A stretch of DNA of 64,000 nucleotides from Pandoraea captiosa (GCF_902459775.1 NZ_CABPSQ010000001.1:496001-560000); one strand, 5' to 3'; positions 27,026 through 36,974 are shown, numbered from the stretch's first letter. Numbers and translations: made by a program. Notes: generated by a model from the sequence alone, not told the origin.

Positions 27026-28165
27026 ATGACCCGTTCAATAGTGCCGGATTATAGCGTAACCGCCTCATTCGCCACGGAAAATGCGGAGGATTCGTCTGAC
27101 GACGACCTCGACTCGCTTCCGGCGGCTTTCCCAAGTGCTTCCGATCAGGCCCTCGCAGGGGGCGCTTGCGTCGTTCCCGTCAATACACCGCTTGTCACGA
27201 CCTTGCCGGACGCGCTGGCCGGCGAACGGCTGGACAAGGCGCTGGCGTCCTGTTTTCCCGAATATTCCCGTAGCCGATTGCAAGCCTGGGTCGAAGACGG
27301 TCGCGTCACGCTCAATGGCGAGACCGCCAAAGTCCGGCAAAAGGTCGCCGGCGGCGAAGCTGTCGTCATCACGCCGGCGGCATTGCCGGAACAGCTCGCC
27401 TTTGCGCCTGAGCCCGTGCCGCTGGATGTCGTGTATGAAGACGCGACGCTTGCCGTCTTCAACAAGCCGGCGGGGCTCGTCGTCCATCCGGCGGCCGGGA
27501 ACTGGTCCGGCACGCTGCTCAATGGACTGCTGCATCGCTACGGCCAGTCGGCGGCCGACCTGCCTCGCGCAGGCATCGTGCATCGGCTCGACAAGGAGAC
27601 GTCGGGGTTGATGGTCGTGGCACGTACGCTGATCGCGCAGACCGATCTGGTGCGCCAGTTGCAGGCGCGCTCGGTCAAGCGGCATTACGCGGCGTTGGTA
27701 TGGGGGCGCCCGGCGCTTCGCACGGTCGTCGACGCGCCGATCGGGCGTGATCCGCGCGAGCGCACGCGCATGGCGGTGGTGCAGGGGCAGGGCGGCAAAC
27801 CGGCGCGCACGCGCGTGGTGACGGTCGCCAGTGCCGAATGGGAAGGCTCTCCGGTTTCGCTGGTGCTATGCTCGCTCGATACCGGGCGCACGCACCAGAT
27901 TCGCGTCCATCTGTCCCATCTCGGCCATTCGCTGCTTGGCGATCCGCTCTACAAACCACGTCATAAGCGCCCGCCATTGCCGGGCGGTTTTGCCCGTCAG
28001 GCGCTACATGCGTGGCGCCTCGGTCTGATTCATCCGGAAGACGACAGCGCGATGCACTGGCAGGCGCCGTTGCCGGACGACATGCGCGAACTCATGGCCG
28101 CGCTCGGCCTCGAATTCGACTTTACAACGCTCCCCGATTCGCTCGATGACTTCTTCCTTGCCTGA
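27026..28165 (+). CDS. rluD: 23S rRNA pseudouridine synthase RluD
   Basis: A 379-residue protein that makes pseudouridines in helix 69 of 23S rRNA. An acidic N-terminal extension of about 55 residues comes first, then an S4 RNA-binding domain ([20 protein letters not shown]). The RluA-type catalytic domain has the active Asp in [10 protein letters not shown] (Asp189). The start at 27026 is uncertain. It is only 22 bases from the divergent bamD start, and a GTG at 27041 or a later codon could be used, because the likely bamD promoter sits in this region. The stop overlaps pgeF by 20 bases. Confidence 0.92.
   Translation: MTRSIVPDYSVTASFATENAEDSSDDDLDSLPAAFPSASDQALAGGACVVPVNTPLVTTLPDALAGERLDKALASCFPEYSRSRLQAWVEDGRVTLNGETAKVRQKVAGGEAVVITPAALPEQLAFAPEPVPLDVVYEDATLAVFNKPAGLVVHPAAGNWSGTLLNGLLHRYGQSAADLPRAGIVHRLDKETSGLMVVARTLIAQTDLVRQLQARSVKRHYAALVWGRPALRTVVDAPIGRDPRERTRMAVVQGQGGKPARTRVVTVASAEWEGSPVSLVLCSLDTGRTHQIRVHLSHLGHSLLGDPLYKPRHKRPPLPGGFARQALHAWRLGLIHPEDDSAMHWQAPLPDDMRELMAALGLEFDFTTLPDSLDDFFLA
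27048..27053 (-). promoter_or_regulatory. probable -10 box of the bamD promoter
   Basis: On the - strand this is a perfect TATAAT (context GCTATAATCC), 43 bases ahead of the bamD ATG. The -35 region (TGGCGA, 16 bases upstream) is weak. It lies inside the first codons of rluD. Confidence 0.55.
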
Positions 28166-28988
28166 GTCAAACGACCTCAACGCCGTGCAAAACGCCATCG
28201 CCGCGTACTGGATCGTCCCCGACTGGCCTGCGCCGGCGAACGTGCGCGCCGTTTTCACGACACGCGCAGGCGGTGTCAGTCAGGGGCCGCAGGCGACTTT
28301 CAACCTCGGTTACAAGGCAGACGACGATCCTGAAGCCGTGCGCATCAACCGGTCACTGCTGGCCGCACGAACGGGCGTGCCGTCCGCCTGGGTGGCGCAG
28401 GTCCATGGCCCGCGTGTGGTCGATGCCCAGGAGGCATTGGATGCCGTCAACGCGGGGGATCCCTTGCAAGCGGACGCGAGCGCCACGAACGCGGTAGGGC
28501 TGGCCAGCACGATCATGGTGGCGGACTGTCTCCCGGTGCTACTGTGCGACGCTCAGGGGCACGCCGTCGCAGCGGCACATGCCGGCTGGCGAGGGCTTTG
28601 CGCCGGTGTCATCGAGCAGACCGTGCAGGCATTGCGAGCACGCCTGCCGGAGCCCGGCAGCGCAGCGACCGTCATCGCATGGCTTGGCCCATGTATCGGC
28701 CCAACGGCGTTCGAAGTCGGTCCCGAAGTGCGTGAGGCGTTTCTGAGCGCCGCGACACCGGATGAGCGCGAAGCAACGCAGGCAGCGTTCGTCGCTCATG
28801 GCGACCCGGCGCTCGGCAAATCGCTCGCCGACCTTTGCGCGCTGGCGCGTCTGCGGCTCGCACGCGAGGGAGTTACGCAGGTCTCGGGCGGCCAGTGGTG
28901 CACGGTCAGCGACCCGGCTCGCTTTTATTCCTATCGTCGCGACCGGACGACCGGGCGTATGGCGGCGCTGGTCTGGCGCGTGGCGTGA
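28146..28988 (+). CDS. pgeF: peptidoglycan editing factor PgeF (YfiH)
   Basis: A 280-residue protein of the DUF152/laccase-like family. Its members remove wrongly inserted L-Ser from muropeptide precursors and were earlier called polyphenol oxidases. The metal-site region is visible as [10 protein letters not shown] and [21 protein letters not shown] histidine motif lies near residue 83. It overlaps the end of rluD, an arrangement common in proteobacteria, and is probably co-transcribed with it. Confidence 0.93.
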   Translation: MTSSLPESNDLNAVQNAIAAYWIVPDWPAPANVRAVFTTRAGGVSQGPQATFNLGYKADDDPEAVRINRSLLAARTGVPSAWVAQVHGPRVVDAQEALDAVNAGDPLQADASATNAVGLASTIMVADCLPVLLCDAQGHAVAAAHAGWRGLCAGVIEQTVQALRARLPEPGSAATVIAWLGPCIGPTAFEVGPEVREAFLSAATPDEREATQAAFVAHGDPALGKSLADLCALARLRLAREGVTQVSGGQWCTVSDPARFYSYRRDRTTGRMAALVWRVA

Positions 28989-29016
28989 CCAGGGGCTGAC
29001 CGAAGTCGATCAGTTT

Positions 29017-29080
29017 GGCGCGAATTGGCGCGAATTGGCGCGAATTGGGGCGAAGGGGGGTGAAGGGGGGTGAATGGGAG
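29017..29080. repeat. 10-bp tandem repeat downstream of pgeF
   Basis: Six imperfect decamers. Three read GGCGCGAATT, and the next read GGGGCGAAGG, GGGGTGAAGG and GGGGTGAATG. The array lies between pgeF and the convergent small membrane-protein gene. Confidence 0.85.
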
Positions 29081-29117
29081 CGAGTCCGGCCCGTTGCCCG
29101 CGGGGAATCCTGAGCCC

Positions 29118-29300
29118 TCAGTCTGCGTCATCGCGTCGCAGCGTGCGGGTACGCCGCGCGCGGCTTCCCGCGATGTACAGGATCAGCAGCGCAGGACCGA
29201 TGCCGCCGAAAAGGAAGATCGCGATGCCCAGCCACGCGGAGGGCGCGGTGATGGCGACCATGCCAATGACGTAGAGCCAGCCGAGAAGAACGATGAGCAT
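29118..29300 (-). CDS. small two-helix membrane protein next to phaC
   Basis: A 60-residue protein made of two hydrophobic helices (MLIVLLGWLYVIGMVAI and WLGIAIFLFGGIGPALLILY) and a basic and acidic tail (RARRTRTLRRDDAD). I recall similar small proteins beside phaC in Burkholderia genomes, but its function is unknown. The ATG at 29300 lacks a strong ribosome site. The frame runs upstream to 29429 but that part is not membrane-like. It is divergent from phaC. Confidence 0.6.
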   Translation of the reverse strand: MLIVLLGWLYVIGMVAITAPSAWLGIAIFLFGGIGPALLILYIAGSRARRTRTLRRDDAD

Positions 29301-29380
29301 CGGGACAAACGCGCATTCAAAAATTAGGGGGGGAACGGGACAATGCGGAGGTCGTGCGTTCGCGCCGTCCTGCGCAAAGA

Positions 29381-29409
29381 TTGACACGCCATCGCGCGCA
29401 CGCAAGAAT
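29381..29409 (+). promoter_or_regulatory. sigma-70 promoter of the phaC operon
   Basis: A perfect -35 TTGACA (29381-29386), a 17-base spacer and AAGAAT (29404-29409) lie about 95 bases before the phaC ATG. The phaC promoter known from Ralstonia eutropha has the same layout with TTGACA and AACAAT, which supports the call. Confidence 0.75.
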
Positions 29410-29504
29410 GCTTCACAGGCGGGGCGCATCGCTCATGAAGCGAAGCACGCCGCCGCGTTCCGGGCACTGGCCCTTAACGCAACGGACGTGACACTCAGGC
29501 TACC

Positions 29505-31352
29505 ATGAATCGCGCCAGTGCCAACTTCGATCCGGCCTCGTTTGCCGCCTCGTTTGCTCAGCAGTTTCCCTCCGCTTCGCTCTCCGCTCAGGACATGTCG
29601 CAGTGGTTCAAGGCCGCCCAACAGATGTTCGGCGCTTTGCCGGGAGCTGGCCCGTCACCCTTCGCTGCCAATGGTGCGGCGGCTGCCGCGAACCCGTTCG
29701 CGGGGCTATTCGATCTCTTCGGCAAGACGGGCGCGCTACCGCAACCGACGTCGTTGCACGTCGATCCGGCAAAACTGAACGCGCTTCAGTCCGATTACGC
29801 CCGAGAATTTTCCGAACTTGTTGCCAGCTTCAATCAGCCCGGTCTCGATGCGGCACCCGCCTTGGGCGACCGTCGCTTCTCGGGCGAGGGCTGGCGCAAT
29901 CCGTTCTATGCCCTGCCTGCTGCGCTCTATCTGCTCAATGGTCGTTTTCTGATGCGCATGGCCGAACTGGTCGATGCGGATGCGAAGACGCGTGAGCGCA
30001 TCCGTTTTGCGGTCGAGCAGTGGGTGGCCGCGAGCTCGCCCGCGAACTTCATCGCGACCAATCCCAACGCGCAGCAGCGTCTCGTGCAGACCCACGGCGA
30101 CAGCCTGCTCGCCGGCATGCAGCATCTGCTCGTGGACATGGGCAAAGGCAAGGTCTCGCAGACTGACGAGGCGGCCTTCGAAGTCGGACGCAACGTTGCC
30201 ACGACCGAGGGCGCCGTGGTCTTCGAGAACGACCTGATTCAACTGATCCAGTACAAGGCACTCACGCCGACGGTGCACCAGCGCCCGCTGCTGGTCGTGC
30301 CGCCTTGCATCAACAAGTACTACATCCTCGACCTTCAGCCCGAGAACTCGTTGATCCGCTATGCCGTGGAGCAGGGGCACACCGTGTTTGTGGTGTCCTG
30401 GCGCAACCCTGACATGTCGCTCGCCCACAAGACGTGGGACGACTACGTGGGCGAAGGGCCGATCGCGGCCATCGACGTCGTGCGTGACATCAGCGGGCAG
30501 TCGCAGATCAACGCGCTGGGATTCTGTGTGGGCGGTACGTTGCTTGCCGCCGCGCTGGCCGTGCTTGCCGCCAAGGGCCAGAAGGCGCGGAAGTCGCCGG
30601 TCGCGAGCGTGACATTGCTCACGACGTTGCTCGACTTTACCGACACCGGTGTGCTCGATGTCTTCGTCGACGAGCCGCACGTGCAGTTTCGCGAACAGAC
30701 GATCGGCGGCGGCCTCGGTCAGCCGCCGGGCCTGATGCGCGGCGTGGAGCTGGCCAATACGTTCTCGTTCCTGCGTCCCAACGATCTGGTGTGGAACTAC
30801 GTGGTCGACAGCTACCTCAAGGGCAATGCGCCGCAGCCGTTCGACTTGCTGTATTGGAACGGCGACGGCACCAATCTGCCTGGCCCGATGTTCTGCTGGT
30901 ATCTGCGCCATCTCTATTTGCAGAACGAACTGAAGCAACCGGGTGCGATCCGGACCTGTGGCGTACCCGTGGATCTGGGCGCAATCGACGCCCCGGCCTA
31001 CGTGTTCGGCTCGCGTGAGGATCACATCGTGCCCTGGACGTCGGCGTTCCGCTCGCTGCCGTTGCTCAGCGGTGAGCGTCGCTTCGTGCTCGGGGCATCC
31101 GGTCACATTGCCGGGGTGGTCAATCCACCGATCAAGAAAAAGCGCAGCTATTGGCGTAACGACGATATCGGCGTCGACGCGAACGATTGGCTGGCCGGTG
31201 CCACCGAGCATCCGGGCAGCTGGTGGACCGATTGGAGCGAATGGCTCGCAGGTTACGCCGGAAAACGCGTAAAGGCGCAAAATGCGTATGGTAATGTTGC
31301 TTATGCACCCATCGAACCGGCGCCTGGCCGCTATGTGAAGGCGAAAGCCTGA
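29505..31352 (+). CDS. phaC: class I poly(3-hydroxyalkanoate) synthase PhaC
   Basis: A 615-residue enzyme that polymerises (R)-3-hydroxyacyl-CoA, mainly 3-hydroxybutyryl-CoA, on the granule surface. The lipase-like box is GFCVGG with catalytic Cys341. The Asp is in GSREDHIVPW and the His in GASGHIAGVVNPP. An N-terminal domain of about 200 residues (Ala/Pro-rich at the start) is usual for class I synthases. It is the first gene of phaC-phaA-phaB, preceded by a strong promoter. Confidence 0.97.
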   Translation: MNRASANFDPASFAASFAQQFPSASLSAQDMSQWFKAAQQMFGALPGAGPSPFAANGAAAAANPFAGLFDLFGKTGALPQPTSLHVDPAKLNALQSDYAREFSELVASFNQPGLDAAPALGDRRFSGEGWRNPFYALPAALYLLNGRFLMRMAELVDADAKTRERIRFAVEQWVAASSPANFIATNPNAQQRLVQTHGDSLLAGMQHLLVDMGKGKVSQTDEAAFEVGRNVATTEGAVVFENDLIQLIQYKALTPTVHQRPLLVVPPCINKYYILDLQPENSLIRYAVEQGHTVFVVSWRNPDMSLAHKTWDDYVGEGPIAAIDVVRDISGQSQINALGFCVGGTLLAAALAVLAAKGQKARKSPVASVTLLTTLLDFTDTGVLDVFVDEPHVQFREQTIGGGLGQPPGLMRGVELANTFSFLRPNDLVWNYVVDSYLKGNAPQPFDLLYWNGDGTNLPGPMFCWYLRHLYLQNELKQPGAIRTCGVPVDLGAIDAPAYVFGSREDHIVPWTSAFRSLPLLSGERRFVLGASGHIAGVVNPPIKKKRSYWRNDDIGVDANDWLAGATEHPGSWWTDWSEWLAGYAGKRVKAQNAYGNVAYAPIEPAPGRYVKAKA

Positions 31353-31445
31353 GTGTGGCGTGGCGGCGTACGCGCGGTTGGACGATCAGCCGTGCGGCGG
31401 GCATCCCCCCCCTGGTTCGAACCCATTGAAAAAGAGGAATGAGAC

Positions 31446-32627
31446 ATGACGGATATCGTGATTGTGTCGGCTGCCCGTACGGCAGTCGGTAAATTTGGCG
31501 GCTCGCTGGCCAAGGTGGCGGCGCCGGACCTGGGGGCGATCGTCATCGACGAAGTCCTCAAGCGCGCCAAGCTCAAAGGCGAAGACATCAGTGAAGTCAT
31601 CATGGGTCAGGTGTTGACGGCCGGCTCGGGACAGAACGTGGCGCGTCAGGCATCGATCAAGGCGGGTCTGCCGACGATGGTGCCGGCCATGACGATCAAC
31701 AAGGTGTGCGGCTCGGGCCTGAAGGCCGTGATGCTCGCCGCGAACGCAATCACCGCCGGCGAGGCAGATATCGTCGTGGCGGGCGGTCAGGAAAACATGA
31801 GCGCGGCGCCGCACGTGTTGCCGGGTTCGCGAGATGGTTTCCGCATGGGCGACGCCAAGCTCATCGACTCCATGATCGTCGACGGTCTGTGGGACGTGTA
31901 CAACCAGTACCACATGGGTATCACGGCCGAGAACGTCGCCAAGGAATACGGCATTACGCGCGAAATGCAGGACGCCTTCGCCGCCGCTTCGCAGAACAAG
32001 GCGGAAGCCGCGCAAAAGGCGGGACGTTTCGACGACGAAATCGTGCCGGTCTCGATTCCGCAGCGCAAGGGCGACCCGGTCGTATTCAAGACCGACGAAT
32101 TCGTGCGCCACGGCGTGACCGCCGAATCGCTTGCGGGCTTGAAGCCCGCGTTCTCGAAGGACGGCACCGTGACGGCGGCCAACGCATCGGGCATCAACGA
32201 CGGCGCGGCCGCGGTGGTCGTGATGTCGGCCAAGCGCGCCGAGCAGCTCGGTCTGACCCCGCTCGCGCGCATCGTGGCGTACGCCAACGCCGGCGTCGAT
32301 CCGTCGGTCATGGGGATCGGCCCGGTGCCGGCCTCGCAGCGTTGTCTCTCCCGTGCGGGCTGGAAGGCAAGCGACCTGGATCTGATGGAAATCAACGAAG
32401 CGTTTGCGGCGCAGGCGCTGGCCGTGAACAAGCAGATGGGCTGGGATACCTCGAAGATCAACGTGAACGGCGGCGCTATCGCCATCGGTCACCCGATCGG
32501 TGCGTCCGGCTGCCGCATTCTGGTCACGCTGCTGCATGAAATGGCCCGTCGCGATGCCCGTCGTGGTCTGGCCTCGCTGTGCATCGGCGGCGGGATGGGC
32601 GTGGCGCTGGCGGTCGAGCGCGTCTGA
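31446..32627 (+). CDS. phaA: acetyl-CoA acetyltransferase PhaA
   Basis: A 393-residue thiolase that condenses two acetyl-CoA to acetoacetyl-CoA, the first step of polyhydroxybutyrate synthesis. The acylated Cys88 sits in [12 protein letters not shown]. The His of [14 protein letters not shown] and the second Cys of LCIGGGMG complete the active site. It follows phaC by 93 bases with a GAGGA ribosome site. A second thiolase (bktB-like) lies at 37080. Confidence 0.96.
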   Translation: MTDIVIVSAARTAVGKFGGSLAKVAAPDLGAIVIDEVLKRAKLKGEDISEVIMGQVLTAGSGQNVARQASIKAGLPTMVPAMTINKVCGSGLKAVMLAANAITAGEADIVVAGGQENMSAAPHVLPGSRDGFRMGDAKLIDSMIVDGLWDVYNQYHMGITAENVAKEYGITREMQDAFAAASQNKAEAAQKAGRFDDEIVPVSIPQRKGDPVVFKTDEFVRHGVTAESLAGLKPAFSKDGTVTAANASGINDGAAAVVVMSAKRAEQLGLTPLARIVAYANAGVDPSVMGIGPVPASQRCLSRAGWKASDLDLMEINEAFAAQALAVNKQMGWDTSKINVNGGAIAIGHPIGASGCRILVTLLHEMARRDARRGLASLCIGGGMGVALAVERV

Positions 32628-32635
32628 CGCCCCCG

Positions 32636-32671
32636 AGTCCTCTGGGTCCTCTGCGTCATCTGAGTCCTCCG
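32636..32671. repeat. 9-bp tandem repeat in the phaA-phaB gap
   Basis: Four imperfect copies of AGTCCTCTG start nine bases after the phaA stop codon. The rest of the 228-base gap shows no gene or terminator. Confidence 0.85.
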
Positions 32672-32855
32672 AGGGCTTGGCGTGAGTCATCAGAACCGCA
32701 CAAGAATCGGTGTCGCCCGTGCGTGCAATGTGCACGGGCTCGCACTGAAGTAGTCAGGAGACGGAAGGCTCGCGCGGGAACGCGCGACCTGCGCGTCGGT
32801 CAATTGGCAGTCGCAACAGGCGGCAGGTTTGCCGTTATTTTGGGGGAAGCGTTCC

Positions 32856-33596
32856 ATGACTCAACGCATTGCATATGTGACAGGCGGGATGGGCGGTATC
32901 GGTACGTCCATTTGCCAGCGGCTGTACAAAGACGGCTTCAAGGTGGTGGCGGGGTGCGGCCCGAATTCGCCGCGCCGCGTGAAGTGGCTGGAAGACCAGA
33001 AGGCGCTGGGGTTCGAATTCATCGCGTCCGAGGGCAACGTCGGCGACTGGGATTCGACGAAGGCGGCCTTCGACAAGGTCAAGGCGGAAGTGGGCGAGAT
33101 CGACGTGCTGGTGAACAACGCCGGTATCACGCGCGACGTCGTCTTTCGCAAGATGACCCGCGAGGATTGGGATGCCGTGATCGACACCAACCTCACGAGC
33201 CTGTTCAACGTCACGAAGCAAGTGATCGAAGGCATGTGCGAGCGTGGTTTCGGTCGCATCATCAATATCTCGTCGGTCAACGGGCAGAAGGGCCAGTTCG
33301 GTCAGACGAACTACGCGACGGCGAAGGCCGGTATTCACGGCTTCACGATGTCGCTGGCGCAGGAAGTGGCGACCAAGGGCGTGACGGTCAATACGGTGTC
33401 GCCGGGTTACATCGGAACGGACATGGTGCGCTCGATCCGTCAGGACGTGCTCGACAAGATCGTGGCGACGATTCCGGTCAAGCGTCTCGGCGAGCCTGGC
33501 GAAATCGGCTCGATCGTGGCTTGGCTGGCATCGGACGACTCGGGCTTTTCGACGGGCGCGGACTTCTCGCTCAACGGCGGCCTGCACATGGGCTAA
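32856..33596 (+). CDS. phaB: acetoacetyl-CoA reductase PhaB
   Basis: A 246-residue short-chain dehydrogenase that uses NADPH to give (R)-3-hydroxybutyryl-CoA. The nucleotide loop is TGGMGGIGTSIC near the N-terminus. NNAGITRD follows, then the catalytic Ser/Tyr/Lys set (INISSVNGQ, YATAK). The chosen ATG follows a GGGGGAAG ribosome site and gives the usual PhaB length; an in-frame start at 32829 adds nine residues. Confidence 0.96.
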   Translation: MTQRIAYVTGGMGGIGTSICQRLYKDGFKVVAGCGPNSPRRVKWLEDQKALGFEFIASEGNVGDWDSTKAAFDKVKAEVGEIDVLVNNAGITRDVVFRKMTREDWDAVIDTNLTSLFNVTKQVIEGMCERGFGRIINISSVNGQKGQFGQTNYATAKAGIHGFTMSLAQEVATKGVTVNTVSPGYIGTDMVRSIRQDVLDKIVATIPVKRLGEPGEIGSIVAWLASDDSGFSTGADFSLNGGLHMG

Positions 33597-33707
33597 GCGG
33601 TGACGGGGCGGGTGCCGGTGCGGGCCGAAGCGATGCACTGCGCTCCGTTGCGGGTTAGGGCTTTGCCGCATAGCAGCAAACGCCCTAGAATCGATAATAT
33701 GTGATGA

Positions 33708-33728
33708 ACCCCGACCGCCGGTCGGGGT
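33708..33728. promoter_or_regulatory. perfect hairpin/palindrome upstream of phaR
   Basis: ACCCCGACC and GGTCGGGGT arms (9 bp, perfect) with a GCC spacer, between phaB and phaR. No T-run follows. It may be an operator in the phaR promoter region (a GATAAT at 33693-33698 could be the -10) or a phaB mRNA end structure. Confidence 0.5.
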
Positions 33729-33759
33729 AGTCCTTCAAAAAACGCAGGAAACCCACCGC

Positions 33760-34347
33760 ATGACCGCGAGCAAGAAGACTGACGAACGCCTGATCAAAAA
33801 GTATCCGAACCGGCGTCTGTACGATACCCAAACCAGTACGTACATCACCCTTGCCGATGTGAAGCAACTGGTGCTCGAGACCGAGGAGTTCAAGGTCGTC
33901 GACGCCAAGACGGGCGAGGACCTGACCCGCAGCATCCTGCTGCAGATCATTCTGGAAGAAGAGACCGGCGGTGTGCCGATGTTCTCGAGCGCGATGCTCG
34001 CCCAGATCATCCGCTTCTACGGCCACGCGCTGCAGGGCATGATGGGCACGTATCTCGAGAAAAACATCCAGACTTTCATCGAAATTCAGAACAAGCTGGC
34101 CGATCAGTCGAAAGGCATCTACGAAGGCGCGGCCTTCAATCCTGACGTCTGGGCGCAATTCATGAACATGCAGGCGCCGATGATGCAGGGCATGATGACC
34201 AACTACATCGAGCAGTCGAAGAACCTGTTCGTGCAGATGCAGGAGCAGATGCAAAGCCAGGCGAAGAACATGTTCAGCACCTTCCCGTTCCCGGGAGGTC
34301 CGGGTGCTCCCGGCGCGCCGGGCCGCGATCCGAACAAGAAGCCCTGA
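33760..34347 (+). CDS. phaR: polyhydroxyalkanoate synthesis repressor PhaR
   Basis: A 195-residue regulator that binds DNA and nascent polymer and represses phasin genes and itself. The N-terminal PHB/PHA accumulation domain is clear (LIKKYPNRRLYDTQTSTYI then VKQLVLETEEFKVVDAKTGE). A second domain (about 75-150) follows. The C-terminal tail is Met/Gln-rich, then Gly/Pro-rich. It closes the pha gene set, as in other Burkholderiales. Confidence 0.95.
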   Translation: MTASKKTDERLIKKYPNRRLYDTQTSTYITLADVKQLVLETEEFKVVDAKTGEDLTRSILLQIILEEETGGVPMFSSAMLAQIIRFYGHALQGMMGTYLEKNIQTFIEIQNKLADQSKGIYEGAAFNPDVWAQFMNMQAPMMQGMMTNYIEQSKNLFVQMQEQMQSQAKNMFSTFPFPGGPGAPGAPGRDPNKKP

Positions 34348-34662
34348 GCGAGCGGTAACCGGACGAACGTCGGTCGACAGTCGCTCGATAGTCGCTCGAT
34401 AGTCGGGCCGTATCGTTCGGTGCTGCGGTGTGACGTGGGGCGCACACCGCAACGGACCGCCCGATGGCGCTCTGCGCCGGCACGCGTCAGCGGGGGGGCG
34501 CCCGGTTCGGCACAATTGTTGGAACGAACCCTGGGCGATCAGGGTAAAATGCGCGGTTACCTGCTGTTCGGCCGCGTGGCGATGCAACGCACGGGATTGA
34601 CCCCGTCGTGATGCTCAGGCGGCCGATCGTCACACGTATTTACTAGATCAGGATTTCGCCCC
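34348..34662. other. non-coding gap upstream of rimO with direct repeat
   Basis: 315 bases without a supported gene. An 11-bp direct repeat (AGTCGCTCGAT twice and a partial third) lies at 34379-34409. A TAAAAT at 34543-34548 may be the -10 of the rimO promoter. A 63-codon frame crosses the end of the gap, but it has Arg-rich, non-protein-like composition. Confidence 0.4.
34379..34409. repeat. 11-bp direct repeat downstream of phaR
   Basis: AGTCGCTCGAT occurs twice in perfect tandem, followed by the truncated copy AGTCGGGCC. Confidence 0.75.
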
Positions 34663-36030
34663 ATGTCCCGCCCATCGCCCGCCGGCACCCCCAAGGTCGG
34701 CTTCGTCTCGCTCGGCTGCCCCAAGGCTTTGGTCGACTCCGAGCAGATCCTGACCCAATTGCGCGCCGAAGGTTACGACATTGCCGGCACCTATGACGGT
34801 GCCGACCTCGTTGTCGTCAACACCTGCGGCTTCATCGACGACGCCGTTCAGGAAAGTCTCGACGCCATCGGCGAGGCGCTCGCCGAGAACGGCAAGGTGA
34901 TCGTCACCGGTTGTCTGGGCGCCAAGAAAGACGCTGCCGGTCAGGACATCGTGAGCGCCGTGCACCCGAAGGTGCTGGCCGTCACCGGTCCCCACGCCGT
35001 TGGTGAGGTGATGAGCGCCGTGCACACGCACCTGCCCAAGCCGCACGATCCCTTCACCGATCTCGTACCGCCGGCCGGCATCAAGCTCACGCCGCGCCAC
35101 TATGCCTATCTGAAGATTTCCGAAGGGTGCAATCACCGTTGCACGTTCTGCATCATCCCGTCGATGCGGGGCGATCTCGACTCGCGCCCCGTGGCGGAAG
35201 TGATGCTCGAAGCCGAGAACCTGTTCAAGGCCGGCGTGAAGGAACTGCTGGTGATCTCGCAGGACACCAGTGCGTATGGCGTCGATGTGAAGTACCGCAC
35301 CGGTTTCTGGGCCGGTCGTCCGCTCAAGACCCGTATGACCGAGCTGGTCACGGCACTGGGTGAACTGGCGCGGCAGTACGGTGCGTGGGTGCGTCTGCAT
35401 TACGTCTATCCGTATCCGCACGTCGACGAGATCATTCCGCTGATGGCCGAAGGCCACATCCTCCCGTATCTCGACGTGCCGTTGCAGCATGCCCATCCCG
35501 ACGTGCTCAAGCGCATGAAGCGTCCGGCTTCGGGCGAGAAGAACCTCGAGCGCATCCAGGCCTGGCGCAGGATGTGTCCGGATCTGACGATCCGCAGCAC
35601 GTTCATCGCCGGATTCCCGGGCGAGACCGAAGCCGAATTCGAATACCTGCTGGATTTCCTGCGCGAAGCCGAACTCGACCGCGTGGGCTGCTTCGCCTAC
35701 TCGCCGGTCGAAGGCGCACGCGCCAACGAACTGCCCGGCGCGCTGCCGGACGAAGTGCGTGAAGCGCGCCGCGCACGCTTCATGGAAGTGGCCGAAGAGA
35801 TTTCTGCCGAGCGCCAGCAGCGCAAGGTGGGCAAGACGATTCAGGTGATCGTCGACGAAATCAATCAGGACGGTGGAATTGCCCGCTCGGCTGCCGACGC
35901 GCCCGAAATCGACGGTCTCGTGTACATCGAACCGACACCCAAGGCCGCCAAGCGCCTGAAGGTCGGTGAGTTCGTGAACGTCGAGGTGACGGGCGCCGAC
36001 GGTCACGATCTGTGGGGCGAGGTGGTCTGA
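34663..36030 (+). CDS. rimO: ribosomal protein S12 methylthiotransferase RimO
   Basis: A 455-residue radical-SAM enzyme that adds a methylthio group to an Asp of ribosomal protein S12. The N-terminal UPF0004 domain has its three cluster cysteines (LGCPKA, NTCGF, TGCLG). The radical-SAM CxxxCxxC is in [14 protein letters not shown]-terminal TRAM domain ends the protein. Length is standard. The stop TGATG overlaps the next gene by one base. Confidence 0.96.
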   Translation: MSRPSPAGTPKVGFVSLGCPKALVDSEQILTQLRAEGYDIAGTYDGADLVVVNTCGFIDDAVQESLDAIGEALAENGKVIVTGCLGAKKDAAGQDIVSAVHPKVLAVTGPHAVGEVMSAVHTHLPKPHDPFTDLVPPAGIKLTPRHYAYLKISEGCNHRCTFCIIPSMRGDLDSRPVAEVMLEAENLFKAGVKELLVISQDTSAYGVDVKYRTGFWAGRPLKTRMTELVTALGELARQYGAWVRLHYVYPYPHVDEIIPLMAEGHILPYLDVPLQHAHPDVLKRMKRPASGEKNLERIQAWRRMCPDLTIRSTFIAGFPGETEAEFEYLLDFLREAELDRVGCFAYSPVEGARANELPGALPDEVREARRARFMEVAEEISAERQQRKVGKTIQVIVDEINQDGGIARSAADAPEIDGLVYIEPTPKAAKRLKVGEFVNVEVTGADGHDLWGEVV

Positions 36031-36974
36031 TGACGCAAGCGGATTCGAAAATCATGCAAATGCCGCAAGTCCTTGCGATGGGCGAGGCGATGGTCGAATT
36101 CAACCAGTCGCCCGAAGACCCCCGGCGATATCTGCAAGGCTTCGGGGGCGACACGTCCAACTTCGCGATTGCCGCGAGCCGTCAGGGCGTGCGAACGGGT
36201 TACGTGAGCGCGGTCGGCGACGACCTGTTCGGCCGTATGTTGCTCGATCTGTGGCGCGACGAGCATGTCGATACCCGGTTCGTTCATGTGGATTCGCAGG
36301 CGCCGACCGGCGTCTATTTCGTGTCGCACGACGACGACGGACACCATTTCGACTATCTGCGCGCGGGATCGGCCGCGAGCCGCTATCGCGCGCAGGACCT
36401 GCCGCGCGAGGCACTCGCCGGTGCACAGTTCCTGCATTTGTCCGGCATCAGTCTGGCAATCAGCGTAAGCGCCTGTGACGCCGCGTTTGACGCCATGTCG
36501 AAGATTCGCGCGGCGGGCGGCAAAGTGTCGTTCGACACCAATCTGCGCCTCAAGCTGTGGCCGCTCGCCCGTGCGCGCGCCACCATGCGCGAAGCGTTCA
36601 GCCTGACCGACGTCTGCCTGCCGAGTTGGGACGACGTCACGGCCGTGACCGGCCTTGAAGATCGCGATGCGATTCTCGATGCGTTGCTCTCCCACGGTGT
36701 TAAGGTCGTGGCGCTCAAGCTCGGACGCGAAGGTTGCTACGTCGCAACGCCCGAGGAGCGCCGCATCGTCCCCCCTTACCCGGTGCAGGCTGTCGACGCC
36801 ACGGGCGCCGGCGATTGCTTCGGCGGCGCGTTCGTGGCGCGTCTGGCGCTGGGCGACGATCCGTTCACGGCGGCCCGCTATGCCAACGTGTGCGCGGCCT
36901 TGTCGACCACCGGCTATGGCGCGGTTGCCCCTGTGCCGCGCGCGGAGCAGGTGATCCGAGCGTTGGCGAGCTGA
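36030..36974 (+). CDS. PfkB family sugar kinase
   Basis: A 314-residue ribokinase-like kinase. It has the N-terminal pattern MGEAMVEFNQ, the glycine-rich GGDTSNFAIAASRQG, YLRAGSAAS, and the C-terminal active-site motif DATGAGDCFGGAFVA with the catalytic Asp. It looks most like 2-keto-3-deoxygluconate kinases, but the substrate is not certain. Translation is probably coupled to rimO because the ATG overlaps its stop. No sugar-pathway genes adjoin. Confidence 0.87.
   Translation: MTQADSKIMQMPQVLAMGEAMVEFNQSPEDPRRYLQGFGGDTSNFAIAASRQGVRTGYVSAVGDDLFGRMLLDLWRDEHVDTRFVHVDSQAPTGVYFVSHDDDGHHFDYLRAGSAASRYRAQDLPREALAGAQFLHLSGISLAISVSACDAAFDAMSKIRAAGGKVSFDTNLRLKLWPLARARATMREAFSLTDVCLPSWDDVTAVTGLEDRDAILDALLSHGVKVVALKLGREGCYVATPEERRIVPPYPVQAVDATGAGDCFGGAFVARLALGDDPFTAARYANVCAALSTTGYGAVAPVPRAEQVIRALAS

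Noticed and set aside
34420-34611. A 63-codon frame upstream of rimO
   Set aside because: Arg/Gly/Ala-rich without a ribosome site, overlapping the probable rimO promoter.
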